Shown: positions 53,536 to 61,957 of the stretch, one piece after another | Position numbering within the stretch: position 1 is the stretch's first letter | Layout: each line of letters starts with the position of its first letter | Source of the DNA: Paucibacter sp. DJ2R-2 | GTDB taxonomy: Bacteria; Pseudomonadota; Gammaproteobacteria; Burkholderiales; Burkholderiaceae_C | Reading direction: 5' to 3' | Length of the DNA: 64,000 nucleotides | NCBI RefSeq assembly: GCF_025717675.1 | Contig: NZ_JAJIRT010000001.1 | Span: 1,116,001-1,180,000, forward strand | Program-made: the position numbers and the translations under genes | The notes under the pieces: generated by a model | What the model was told of the DNA's origin: nothing | The model's input: only the letters and a program-made list of their open reading frames with translations | The model's database searches: none

Positions 53536-53990
53536 GGCTTCAAGGCCTCATGACAGGCGCACGCTTCGCCATGGGCTGCCGCAACCAGCTCCTGCAGCAC
53601 GCCACAAGCCTGGCTGCCGGCTGTATGCGGATGCAGATGGTGGCGCCCGTCGCAGCGCGCCTTCAGCGCCAGCAGTTGCTGCTCCAGCGCCTGCATGGAA
53701 GCCAGGCGGGCGCGCACGCGAGCGAGTTGCGCATCGACCAGATGGTCGACCCGTGCCAGCTGCGCGCCATCCTGGGTGTCCAAGCTGGCCAGCAGCTGAG
53801 CCACATCGGCCAGGGACATGTCCAGCGCCCTGCAATGGCGGATAAAGGCCAGGCGCTCCAGATGCGCGTGGGCGTAATCGCGATAGCCGTTGTCGCTGCG
53901 CGCCGGGCCGGGCAGCAGGCCGCTTTTCTCGTAGAAGCGGATGGTTTCGATGTCCACGCCGGTGGCTTTGCTGAGTTCGCCGATGCGCAT
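53532..53990 (-). CDS. MerR-family regulator related to Cd/Pb-responsive CadR/PbrR
   Basis: The 152-residue protein has the MerR helix-turn-helix (RIGELSKATGVDIETIRFYEKSGLL), the NGYRDY wing and the long dimer helix, and resembles the Cd(II)/Pb(II) group (FIRHCRALDMSL). The metal-site cysteine expected near residue 77 is absent; QDGAQLARVDHL stands in its place. C113 (ARCDG) and a cluster QACGVLQ...GEACACHE near the end remain. Metal specificity is therefore doubtful. I start at the ATG at 53990; the long frame upstream lacks similarity. The gene overlaps the DUF4124 gene. No metal pump is nearby; the divergent neighbour is a peptide transporter. Confidence 0.88.
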   Translation of the reverse strand: MRIGELSKATGVDIETIRFYEKSGLLPGPARSDNGYRDYAHAHLERLAFIRHCRALDMSLADVAQLLASLDTQDGAQLARVDHLVDAQLARVRARLASMQALEQQLLALKARCDGRHHLHPHTAGSQACGVLQELVAAAHGEACACHEALKP

Positions 53991-54034
53991 AGGTGCTGAG
54001 GGGCCAGGCTGAAAACATCCAGCATAAGGCAAAT

Positions 54035-54053
54035 GTCTGGAGTTACTACAGAC
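54035..54053 (-). promoter_or_regulatory. MerR-type operator dyad
   Basis: GTCTGGAGTTACTACAGAC is a near-perfect 19-bp palindrome (8 of 9 pairs) of the AGT-N-ACT type bound by CadR/PbrR-like MerR proteins. It lies about 45 bases upstream of the MerR-type gene. TTGTCT overlaps it on the minus strand, and CTTATG follows about 20 bases later, a candidate long-spacer promoter for self-regulation. Confidence 0.65.
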
Positions 54054-54251
54054 AATCCATGCCGAATGGCACCCCCCGGTTCGCCGCCCCCTGGTGGGAA
54101 CCCGCAGAAAGCGCCAGCGCAGCCGCGGCGACAATACGCGCCGCAGCCGCCGTGAGCACCCTCTCGGCGGCTTGTCCTTTGTAGCGCCGCTCAAGAGGGA
54201 TCGGGGCCGGCCAAGGATTTCTCATCCATCAGACCAAGAACGGAGAGTCGT

Positions 54252-55787
54252 TTGAACACAAAAATTCAAACCGCGGGGCCCAACACCATCCTCGGCCACC
54301 CCAACAGCCTGTTTGTCTTGTTCTTCACAGAAATGTGGGAACGCTTCTCCTATTACGGCATGCGCGCCCTGCTGGTGCTGTTTCTGATCTCGGAAACCAC
54401 CAAGGGAGGCTGGGGCTGGAGCCGTGCTGAAGCCACCTCGCTGTATGGCTGGTACACCATGCTGGTGTACTTCACCCCCATCCTGGGCGGCTACCTGGCC
54501 GACCGTTACCTGGGCACACGCCGAGCCGTGGTGCTGGGCGGCTTCATCATCGCCGCCGGCCATGTCTCGCTGTTCTTTGAAACCATTCCGTCCTTCTACC
54601 TGGGCCTGGGCCTGGTGATTGCGGGCACGGGCCTGTTCAAACCGAACATCTCGGCCATCGTCGGCCAGCTCTACAACAAGGACAACGAAGGCAGCCGTGA
54701 CGGCGGCTACACCTTGTTCTATATGGGCGTGAACGCCGGTGCCTTCTTCGGCATTTCGCTGTGCGGCTACATCGGTGAGAAGGTGTCCTGGAACCTGGGC
54801 TTCGGTCTGGCCGGTGTCTTCATGATCCTGGGCGCCCTGCAGTTCTTCTTCAGCCAGAAGGTGTTCGGCGACATCGGCACCGCGCCGAGCAAGGAAAAGA
54901 CTGCCGCCGCCCAAGCCGTCGACGACACGCCCGCCCATGTGGTGGCCGATCGCCTGAAGGCTGTCTTTGTGTTCGCCTTCTTCACCATCTTCTTCTGGTT
55001 TGCTTTCGAGCAAGCTGGCGGCTCCATGACCATCTTCGCGGCCGACTACACCGACCGCACCCTGGTCGGCACCAGCGGCCTGATCTTCAAGATCGTCAAC
55101 ACGCTGATGACGGTGATCCCGGCGGCCGTCCTGACCTGGCTGTTGTTGCAGTTGCATCTGGCCACCGGCAAGAGCCAATGGTTGGGCAATCTGCTGCTGG
55201 TCCTGGCCTTCGCCATGATCTGGGGCTTGGTGATCTGGATGCTGGGCCGCGAGTTCGCCATGGACCAAAGCGAAGTGCCGGCCACCTGGTTCGGCGTGCT
55301 GAACTCTTTCTTCATCGTGATCCTGGCACCTGCGTTCTCCAAGCTGTGGGAGAAGCACTGGAACCCGAGCGGCCCGGTCAAGTTCGGCGTCGGCCTGGTG
55401 TTGCTGGGCCTGGGCTTTGCCGCTCTGGCCTATGGCGCTTCGGGCATCCCCTCGGGCGCCAAGACCGCGCAGATCAGCATGCTCTTCCTGTGCTTGGCCT
55501 ATCTGCTGCACACCATGGGTGAGCTGTGCGTGTCGCCGGTGGGCCTGTCCTACATCTCCAAGCTGGCCCCCGCGCGCCTGCTGGGCCTGATGTTCGGCGT
55601 CTGGTTCCTGAACTCGGCCATCGCCAACTTCATCGCCGGCAAGACCGGTGCCTACATCGACTACATCTCCTCGACCTACTCGATGTCCACCTTCTTCCTG
55701 ATCTTCACCGTGATCCCGGCCGCCGCCGGCCTGGTGCTGATGGCGCTGGCGCCCTGGATGAAGAAGAAGATGCACGGCGTGCACTGA
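54252..55787 (+). CDS. POT/PTR2-family peptide:proton symporter
   Basis: The 511-residue inner-membrane protein has about 14 membrane segments and the POT signature ExxERFxYYG as E27-M-W-E30-R31-F-S-Y-Y-G. FKPNISAIVGQLY follows in the second signature region, and family motifs such as GELCVSPVGLSYISKLAP stand near the end. It should import di- and tripeptides with protons, like DtpA. It starts with TTG at 54252, with GGAGAG eight bases upstream; no ATG gives a complete N-terminus. A strong terminator follows. With the peptidases and receptor just upstream it could complete a peptide-uptake route. Confidence 0.94.
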   Translation: MNTKIQTAGPNTILGHPNSLFVLFFTEMWERFSYYGMRALLVLFLISETTKGGWGWSRAEATSLYGWYTMLVYFTPILGGYLADRYLGTRRAVVLGGFIIAAGHVSLFFETIPSFYLGLGLVIAGTGLFKPNISAIVGQLYNKDNEGSRDGGYTLFYMGVNAGAFFGISLCGYIGEKVSWNLGFGLAGVFMILGALQFFFSQKVFGDIGTAPSKEKTAAAQAVDDTPAHVVADRLKAVFVFAFFTIFFWFAFEQAGGSMTIFAADYTDRTLVGTSGLIFKIVNTLMTVIPAAVLTWLLLQLHLATGKSQWLGNLLLVLAFAMIWGLVIWMLGREFAMDQSEVPATWFGVLNSFFIVILAPAFSKLWEKHWNPSGPVKFGVGLVLLGLGFAALAYGASGIPSGAKTAQISMLFLCLAYLLHTMGELCVSPVGLSYISKLAPARLLGLMFGVWFLNSAIANFIAGKTGAYIDYISSTYSMSTFFLIFTVIPAAAGLVLMALAPWMKKKMHGVH

Positions 55788-55815
55788 GCCCCTGCGGCTG
55801 TATTGCCCCCTGCCC

Positions 55816-55842
55816 AAGGCCCTGCTCTGCAGGGCCTTTTTT
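55816..55842 (+). terminator. Rho-independent terminator of the peptide symporter gene
   Basis: AAGGCCCTGC and GCAGGGCCTT form a perfect 10-bp stem with a TCT loop, followed by six T. It lies 29 bases after the stop codon. Confidence 0.93.
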
Positions 55843-55984
55843 CATGGCCCGTGACAGCCGGTCGTGAATCTTTCACAAATGCACCGACCACGATTCACAG
55901 CCCGCCCTCCTGCAATCTGCCTACCCTCTGTCCTCAGCGTGTCGGCGCCCCAGCCATGGGCACGCAGCCCACCAGGAGAACGGC

Positions 55985-56668
55985 ATGTGGACCAGCAACA
56001 CGCCCCCCGCCTTGGCCTCAAACGCGCCGCTCGAAGCCGCGCCGCGCAGCCAAGCCACCGAACGCCGCCAGGCCGAGTCTTTGAGCAGCCATTGGCTGAG
56101 CCTCGTACTTGAAGAGCTGGACTACGGTGTGGTGCTGCTGAACGCCGCCGGCCGGGTGCTCCATTGCAACCTCGCCGCCAAGCGCAGCCTGGACGACGCC
56201 CACCCCTTGCAGATCTGCGGCAACCAGCTGCGCTGCCGCGAGTTCAAGGACAGCGGCCCGCTCAGCGACGCCCTTGCCGCCGCCGAACAGGAAGGCCGGC
56301 GCTGCCTGTTGCGCCTGGGCTCGGAGGAGCAAAGCAGCAATGTCGTGGTGGTGCCGCTGAACCGCAACGTCAGCCAGGCGGCCGTGCTGCTGGTGCTGGA
56401 GCGGCGCCAGCTCTGCGGTGAGCTGGCCACCCAGTGGTTCGCCCTGCGCTATGGCCTCACGCCAACCGAGACCGAGGTGCTCAAGGCCCTGAGCGCCGGC
56501 GCGCGCCCGGGCTCGGTGGCCGAACAGCAAGGCGTGGCCATCTCGACGGTGCGCACGCAGATCCAGAGCATCCGCGCCAAGTCGGGCGCCGACAGCATCA
56601 GCGAACTGCTGCGCCAGCTGGCCGTGCTGCCGCCGCTGATTTCGGCGCTGCGCATGGACATCAATTGA
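55985..56668 (+). CDS. LuxR-type transcriptional regulator with PAS-like N-terminus
   Basis: The 227-residue protein has a PAS-like N-terminal region (LEELDYGVVLLNAAGRVLHCN) and a C-terminal LuxR helix-turn-helix (YGLTPTETEVLKALSAG, GVAISTVRTQIQSIRAKSG). It has no receiver domain. AGGAGAAC precedes the ATG well. An inverted repeat GTGAATC/GATTCAC at 55864-55898 lies 87 bases upstream and may be an operator. A Crp-type gene follows on the same strand after 127 bases. Targets are unknown. Confidence 0.87.
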   Translation: MWTSNTPPALASNAPLEAAPRSQATERRQAESLSSHWLSLVLEELDYGVVLLNAAGRVLHCNLAAKRSLDDAHPLQICGNQLRCREFKDSGPLSDALAAAEQEGRRCLLRLGSEEQSSNVVVVPLNRNVSQAAVLLVLERRQLCGELATQWFALRYGLTPTETEVLKALSAGARPGSVAEQQGVAISTVRTQIQSIRAKSGADSISELLRQLAVLPPLISALRMDIN

Positions 56669-56795
56669 GGGCGTCAGACAGCGCCAGGAAAAATCTCAGT
56701 GGCGCAATCCCCTAGCGGGGGGTCATGCGCAAAGGCCAGCGGCTCTCGTAACATCCGGCCCTGCTGGCGGCACCTTTGCCGCTCGACGAGCCCGC

Positions 56796-57437
56796 ATGGA
56801 CAGCATCGAAGCGCCCACCACCGAATCCTCGACCGCCGACCTTCCCCCGAGCCTGCGCCTCTTGGCCGCACGCGGCACGGCGCGCAGCTACCGGCGCGGC
56901 ACCGTGCTGATCGAGGAAGGCTCGCAAGGCGACAGCCTCTACCTCATCCTCAGCGGCAGCCTGCGCGCCTATGGTTGCGATGCACGCGGCCGTGAAGTGA
57001 CCTACGGCGTCTACGGCCCCGGCGAGTATGTCGGCGAGATGAGCCTGGACGGCGGCCAGCGCTCGGCCAGCGTCATCACCGAGCAGGCCTCACGCTGCGT
57101 CTTGCTGACCCGCGCCAGCCTGCACGCCCATATTGCCGAGCACCCGGAGTTCGCTTTCGAGCTGCTGACCAAGGTGATTCGTCGCGCCCGCGCGGCCACG
57201 CTGTCAACCAAGCAGCTGGCGCTCAACGATGTCTACGGCCGGCTCAAGGCCTTGCTGGAGCAGACCACCGCCAGCTCGGACGAGATCCTGCTGACCCACC
57301 AGGCCATGGCGCAGCGCCTGGGCTGCTCGCGCGAGATGGTGTCCAAGCTGGTCAAGGACCTGGAGCTGGGCGGTTATCTCGAGCGCATCGCCAACGGCCG
57401 CTACCGACAACTCAAGTCGCTGCCGGCCCGCTGGTAA
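56796..57437 (+). CDS. Crp/Fnr-family transcriptional regulator
   Basis: The 213-residue protein has a cyclic-nucleotide-binding-type barrel at about residues 20-130 (IEEGSQGDSLYLILSGSL, GEYVGEMSLDGGQRSASV) and a winged helix with LTHQAMAQRLGCSREMVSKL. The phosphate-binding cassette GEMSLDGGQRSA resembles the cAMP site of Crp-like proteins, and there are no Fnr-type cysteines. It could therefore bind a cyclic nucleotide, possibly the product of signalling enzymes elsewhere. It is convergent with the M48 gene, 19 bases apart. Confidence 0.9.
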   Translation: MDSIEAPTTESSTADLPPSLRLLAARGTARSYRRGTVLIEEGSQGDSLYLILSGSLRAYGCDARGREVTYGVYGPGEYVGEMSLDGGQRSASVITEQASRCVLLTRASLHAHIAEHPEFAFELLTKVIRRARAATLSTKQLALNDVYGRLKALLEQTTASSDEILLTHQAMAQRLGCSREMVSKLVKDLELGGYLERIANGRYRQLKSLPARW

Positions 57438-57456
57438 ACCGGACTGCGGCGCCGCT

Positions 57457-58437
57457 TCAGGACGCCGGACGCGCCTGCAGCGGCGGCGCCACATCGAAGC
57501 GCTGCGCAGGTTTGGCGGCCCGGGCGTAGAGGCCATCCACCTTGGGCAGATTGGACTGGATGTCGCGAATGCGTGTAGGCCCGGCCGGGTGGGTGGACAG
57601 CCACTGCGGCGGCGCGCCCTTGGACACCTGGCCCATTTTTTCCCACAGGCTGACGCCGGCGCTGGGCTTGTAGCCGGCCCGTGCGGCCAGCTCCATGCCG
57701 ACCAGATCGGCCTCGCTTTCGTCTTCGCGGCTGAAGGTCAGGGTCAGCAGCTGGCTGCCCATATTGAGCAAGGTGTCACCGACATTGCCCAGGCCCAGCA
57801 GGCTGGACAGCACATTGGCGCCCAACCGGGTGGCGGCCGTCTTGGCCATGCGCTCGCGCGCATGCTCACGCAGGGCGTGCGCCACCTCATGGCCCATGAT
57901 GGAGGCGACCTCGTCATCGTCGAGCTTGAGCTTTTCCAGAATGCCGTAATAGAAGGCGATCTTGCCGCCCGGCATACAGAAGGCATTGAGCTGCGGGCTG
58001 ACGAGCACATTGACCTCCCAACGCCACTGCTTGGCGCGCGCGTTCCAGGGTTCGGACTGCGGAATGATGCGCTTGGCGATCTCGCGCAGGCGGATCAGCT
58101 GAGGGTGGTTGTTGGGCAGCAGGGCGCGCTGGTTGGCGGCCTCGCGCATCATCTGCTGGTATTGCTGGGCGCCGGCCTGTTCAACCTGCTCGGCCGGCAC
58201 CAGCTTGCTGATCTTGCTCGGGCCGCCGACCTCCACGCCCTCGCGCGCCCAGGCCGGCGTCAGCGCGGGCGACAGCGCCGCCGCACCGAGCAAGCCGGTA
58301 AACAAACGGCGCGAACCCTGGCTGGGCCGGCAGCGGCCGGCCGCGCACTCGGGGCACCGGCCGAAACCATAGCGGGGTGCGCTGGGCAGATGGGGGTCAG
58401 CGGCGGGGTCGAAACCGGGGTCGTGGGCGTGAGACAT
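57457..58437 (-). CDS. M48-family zinc metalloprotease with twin-arginine-like signal
   Basis: The 326-residue protein has the zinc motif H183-E-V-A-H187 (MGHEVAHALREHA) and the downstream acidic ligand in SREDESEADLVG, the pattern of periplasmic M48 proteases such as LoiP/BepA. An unusual N-terminal extension of about 41 residues contains CPECAAGRC. After it comes GSRRLFTGLLGAAALSPALT, which looks like a Tat signal (SRRLF) with cleavage near PAWA. I start at the ATG at 58437; the frame is open 28 codons further. It probably takes part in outer-membrane protein quality control. Confidence 0.88.
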   Translation of the reverse strand: MSHAHDPGFDPAADPHLPSAPRYGFGRCPECAAGRCRPSQGSRRLFTGLLGAAALSPALTPAWAREGVEVGGPSKISKLVPAEQVEQAGAQQYQQMMREAANQRALLPNNHPQLIRLREIAKRIIPQSEPWNARAKQWRWEVNVLVSPQLNAFCMPGGKIAFYYGILEKLKLDDDEVASIMGHEVAHALREHARERMAKTAATRLGANVLSSLLGLGNVGDTLLNMGSQLLTLTFSREDESEADLVGMELAARAGYKPSAGVSLWEKMGQVSKGAPPQWLSTHPAGPTRIRDIQSNLPKVDGLYARAAKPAQRFDVAPPLQARPAS

Positions 58438-58556
58438 GGTGATCAAGTAGGTGCAGCAGTCGGATTTGCAAGCGGCGCAGACGGCTATTCTGAGGCCGGG
58501 CGAAGACGAATGACCCCGCAAGCGCTGCCAAGCGGCCGCTTGGCAGACAATGCGCC

Positions 58557-59078
58557 ATGCCCGTGACGCCCATCCCTCCCCAGGCCCCCAGCGGCCCCGG
58601 CTTTGACAGCCCGCAGTTCCGCTCCGCCCTGGGCATGTTCGCCACCGGCGTGACCATCGTCACCGCCCGCGCGCCCGACGGCAGCCTGGTCGGCCTGACC
58701 GCCAATTCCTTCAATTCCGTCTCGCTCAGCCCGCCCCTGGTGCTATGGAGTCTGGGCCAGAAGGCCGGCTCCATGCCGGTGTTCAGCCGCGGCTCGCACT
58801 ACGCCATCAACATCCTGGCGGCCGAGCAAAAAGACCTGGCCCAGCGTTTTGCCACCCGAGACATCGACCGTTTCGCCGGCGTGGCCTGGCGCGAAGGTGC
58901 CGGTGGCGCGCCGGTGCTGGACGGTGTGGCCGCGGTGTTTGAGTGCGCCAACCGCAGCCAGTACGAGGAAGGTGACCATGTCATCTTCGTCGGCGAGGTG
59001 GAAAGCTGCAGCTGGCGCGAAGGCGCCCAGCCCCTGATCTTCCACGGCGGCCGCTACTACACCGAACTGCCGCTCTGA
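58557..59078 (+). CDS. Flavin reductase-like FMN-binding protein
   Basis: The 173-residue protein is of the flavin-reductase (FMN-binding split barrel) type, with FRSALGMFATGVTIVTA at the start, GLTANSFNSVSLSPPLVLW and HYAINILAAEQ. Such proteins reduce flavin with NAD(P)H, often for a partner monooxygenase. No monooxygenase gene is next to it, so its partner is unknown. Its last 22 bases overlap the end of the convergent MocR-type gene. Confidence 0.9.
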   Translation: MPVTPIPPQAPSGPGFDSPQFRSALGMFATGVTIVTARAPDGSLVGLTANSFNSVSLSPPLVLWSLGQKAGSMPVFSRGSHYAINILAAEQKDLAQRFATRDIDRFAGVAWREGAGGAPVLDGVAAVFECANRSQYEEGDHVIFVGEVESCSWREGAQPLIFHGGRYYTELPL

Positions 59079-60541
59079 AGCGGCTTTGCTGAGCCGCCTG
59101 GCAGGCGCCGCAAGAGCGCGCTGCTGTCGGCCACGGCCTGCAGGCGTTCGCGCAGATAGTCCGCCAACCTCGGCTGCTGGCTGAACACGACATTGAAACG
59201 CAAATGACGCGGCGCCTGGCCGGTGCTGGAGAAGGTGGGGCCGCCGACCAGCAGGATCTTGTTGCGGTAGGCGTCCTGCAGCAGCAGGGTCATGTCCACG
59301 CCCTCGGGCACCTGGCCCCAAAGAAAGAGGCCACCCTCGCCGGGGTGGTCCATGGCGATGCCGGCCTCGCCAAGCTGGCGCGCGCTCAGCGTGCGGGCCT
59401 GGAGCAGGCGGCCCTGCAAACGCTCCAGATGCTTGCGCAGGCGGCCGGCCAGCAGGATCTCCAGCATCACCCATTCATTGAGCGCCGCTCCGGTCAGCAC
59501 CGCATAGATCTTCTCGCGCAGCAAAGCCTTCAGCAGGACCGGGTCGGCCGCCACATAACCGGTTCGTAGAGCGGGGCTCAGGGCCTTGCAGAAGCTGGAG
59601 TAGTAGATGACGCCGTCCAGGCCCGAGAGGGCGGCCAGGCGGGTGGCATGGCCGGGGTGGAAATGGCCTTGCACATCGTCCTCAGCGATCAACACACCAT
59701 GCTCGCGCGCCAGCACCAGCACCTGGTGCAGATTGGCGGCGCTGCTGCTCCAGCCGGTCGGGTTGTGCAACACCGTCTGGATGAAGAGCAGGCGCGGCCG
59801 GTGCAGGCGGCAGGCGGCTTCCAGCTCGACCAGGTCCAGGCCGTCGGGCCGGCGGGCGATGGGCACGACCCGCAAGCCCTCCTGGCGCAGACGCTCGAAC
59901 ATCAGAAAGTAGCCGGGGTCCTCGACCAGCACCGTGTCGCCCGGGCGCAAAAAAGCGCGGCAAATCAGGTCGATGGCGTGGGTGCCGCCGTAGGTGGTGA
60001 GGATGCGGCCGGCATCCACAGCCAGGCCCTGGCCGCGCATCAAGAGCGAGATCTGTTCGCGCAGCTCCGGCAGGCCTTGCGGCGGGCAGCGCGAGGCCAG
60101 GCCGGCCGTGCTGCGGGCCAAGGCGCGTTGCACCACCGAGGCCGGCATGGCATCGGCCAGCCAGCTCGGCGGCAGGGCGCCGCTGCTGGCCAGCAGCACG
60201 CCGCTGCGCTGGTCATTGGCTTGCTGGGCCAGCCAAACGCCTTCCTGCTCATCTCCGGCTTCCAGCGCCGCCGCATCGGGCAGCTGGCTCATGCCGGCGC
60301 GCGGCTCGCTGACGTAGTAACCGGACGTACCGCGCGCATCGATCAGGCCCGAGGCCACCAGACGGTCGTAGGCAGCGACCACGGTGTTGGGGCTGACGGC
60401 CAGGCTGCTGGCCAGCTGGCGGATCGACAAGAGCCGAGCGCCCGGCGGCAGCTGGCGCGCGGCGATCAACTCGCGCAGGCGCAGCTCGATCTGGTCACCC
60501 AGGGCGATGGGGGAGTTCCGATCCAGAGGAATCAACATCAC
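59057..60541 (-). CDS. MocR/PdxR-type regulator (GntR fused to aminotransferase)
   Basis: The 494-residue protein has a GntR winged helix at about residues 13-80 (LLSIRQLASSLAVSPNTVVAAYD) fused to a class I aminotransferase domain. The aminotransferase domain keeps YGGTHAIDLI, HNPTGWS, EDDVQGHF and the lysine in SSFCKALSPALRTGY that would bind pyridoxal phosphate. Such regulators sense PLP or an amine/amino acid. It lies six bases after a LysE-type exporter gene on the same strand, so it likely controls an operon that includes its own gene and the exporter. Confidence 0.92.
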   Translation of the reverse strand: MMLIPLDRNSPIALGDQIELRLRELIAARQLPPGARLLSIRQLASSLAVSPNTVVAAYDRLVASGLIDARGTSGYYVSEPRAGMSQLPDAAALEAGDEQEGVWLAQQANDQRSGVLLASSGALPPSWLADAMPASVVQRALARSTAGLASRCPPQGLPELREQISLLMRGQGLAVDAGRILTTYGGTHAIDLICRAFLRPGDTVLVEDPGYFLMFERLRQEGLRVVPIARRPDGLDLVELEAACRLHRPRLLFIQTVLHNPTGWSSSAANLHQVLVLAREHGVLIAEDDVQGHFHPGHATRLAALSGLDGVIYYSSFCKALSPALRTGYVAADPVLLKALLREKIYAVLTGAALNEWVMLEILLAGRLRKHLERLQGRLLQARTLSARQLGEAGIAMDHPGEGGLFLWGQVPEGVDMTLLLQDAYRNKILLVGGPTFSSTGQAPRHLRFNVVFSQQPRLADYLRERLQAVADSSALLRRLPGGSAKPLQSGSSV

Positions 60542-60547
60542 CTGAGC

Positions 60548-61147
60548 TTAGCGCAGCAGGCTCAAGGCCAGCACGACCAAAGAGCCCGCCATGAAGAGGT
60601 TGAACACGCGGCGCTTGACCGGGTCCTGCAAGAGCTGACGGATCGCCAGGCCGAACAAGGCCCACATCGTCGAGCTGGGCAGGCCGACCAGCACGCCCAC
60701 CACCGCCACCAGGCTGGCGCCGACCCATGTGTCCACGCCGCTGGGCATGAAAACCGTGGCCAGGGTGATGGCCTTGACCCAGCTCTTCGGATTGATGGCC
60801 TGGAACAGTGCCGCCTGGGCAAAGCTCAAGGGCCGCGCATCCTGCTGCGCCGCGCCGATGCGCAGGCCGCTGAGCTGCCAGGCCAGATAGACCAGGTAGA
60901 GCGTGCCCAGCACGCGCAGCACCTGGTGCAGCACCGGGTAGGCCAGGAAGAGGCTGCCCAGGCCCAGACAGGTCAGCCAGGTCTGCACCCCGACGCCGGC
61001 ATTGCTGCCCAGCATCTGCGGCAAGGTGCGGCGGTAGCCGGCATTGGCCGCCGCGGTGGCCAGCATCAGATTGTTGGGCCCGGGCGTGCTGGACATGAGG
61101 AAGCAGTAGCTGGCCAGGGGCAGCAGCTCGGTGGGGGACAACAGCAT
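60548..61147 (-). CDS. LysE-family amino acid exporter
   Basis: The 199-residue protein has six membrane segments and the LysE/RhtB pattern: SSTPGPNNLMLATAAANAG at the start, LGTLYLVYLAWQL, and NPKSWVKAITLATVF. It should export an amino acid. I start at the ATG at 61147; a longer frame upstream lacks similarity. It precedes the MocR-type gene by six bases, which is probably its regulator. Confidence 0.92.
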   Translation of the reverse strand: MLLSPTELLPLASYCFLMSSTPGPNNLMLATAAANAGYRRTLPQMLGSNAGVGVQTWLTCLGLGSLFLAYPVLHQVLRVLGTLYLVYLAWQLSGLRIGAAQQDARPLSFAQAALFQAINPKSWVKAITLATVFMPSGVDTWVGASLVAVVGVLVGLPSSTMWALFGLAIRQLLQDPVKRRVFNLFMAGSLVVLALSLLR

Positions 61148-61312
61148 GGCGGGGCTTCGCTTTCTTACGTTTCGGGCCAGGCTCAAAGGCCTGGCGCCAG
61201 CGTAGGGGGCGAGCCGTGCGCGACCAAGACACAGCTGCGCCCGCCGCGGCATGCTCTGTATCAGTGCTCCGACGGGTACAGGTACTCCTCGGCCTGCCCT
61301 GCGTCCCAGCCC

Positions 61313-61957
61313 TCAGCGAGCTTCCGCAGCGTCCTGTGGGGCTGAGGATCTGGCTGCGAGCTGCTGATCCAGCACGTCGATCTCCCGTTGGTAGCGCCGC
61401 GCCGCACGCTGGTTCAACGCCACGATGGCGACGAACAGCAAAAGGGCGGCGGCATGCGTCAGCGTGAACATCGTCTCCATGCCGCGGCCGGCCAGCTCGG
61501 TTTCGCGGCCCCAAAGGAACAGCCAGAAGCCGGGCAGCAGCGGGCCGATGTACCAGAGCCAGACCGAGCGCACCGCATCGCGCTGGCGCAGCAGCTCAGC
61601 ACGGTGAAAGGCGGCCCAGTCCTGGCCCAGGGCCTCGGGCGGCAGCGCGCGGCAGGAGGCGCGGCGCCGCAGCTGCTGCAGCACGACCAGGGTGCCCAGC
61701 ACCACCAGCAAGGCGCCCAGCTTGGTCAGCCAAAAAGGGAAGAGCCAAATGTAGAAGGCATAGACGGGGATCACGAACAGGCCTCCGGCCAGGTACTCGA
61801 CACGGTTGCGCCGTGCCACGCGGCTCTGCAAGGCGCTGGAACGGCTTCGCAGCTCATCGGCGCTCAGATCCAGCGGCGACAGCGCCTGGGCGTGCCAGAG
61901 CTGCTGCCAGGGCTCGCCCGAGGCGGGCGAGGGGTCAGGGTTGTGGGAATGGTTCAT
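61313..61957 (-). CDS. Membrane protein coupled to an ECF sigma factor
   Basis: The 214-residue protein has a soluble N-terminal region of about 65 residues, four membrane segments (two near residues 70-110, one near WYIGPLLPGFWLFLWG, one near the C-terminus) and a basic tail. I recognise no family. Its ATG overlaps the sigma factor stop as ATGA (61954-61957), with GGAGG upstream. That position is typical of an anti-sigma factor, but the usual zinc-binding or anti-sigma motifs are not visible. Anti-sigma is therefore only a suggestion. Confidence 0.75.
   Translation of the reverse strand: MNHSHNPDPSPASGEPWQQLWHAQALSPLDLSADELRSRSSALQSRVARRNRVEYLAGGLFVIPVYAFYIWLFPFWLTKLGALLVVLGTLVVLQQLRRRASCRALPPEALGQDWAAFHRAELLRQRDAVRSVWLWYIGPLLPGFWLFLWGRETELAGRGMETMFTLTHAAALLLFVAIVALNQRAARRYQREIDVLDQQLAARSSAPQDAAEAR

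Noticed and set aside
54061-54184. A short plus-strand frame between the MerR operator and the symporter gene
   Set aside because: It lacks a ribosome site, is alanine-rich and shows no similarity; it is probably leader sequence.
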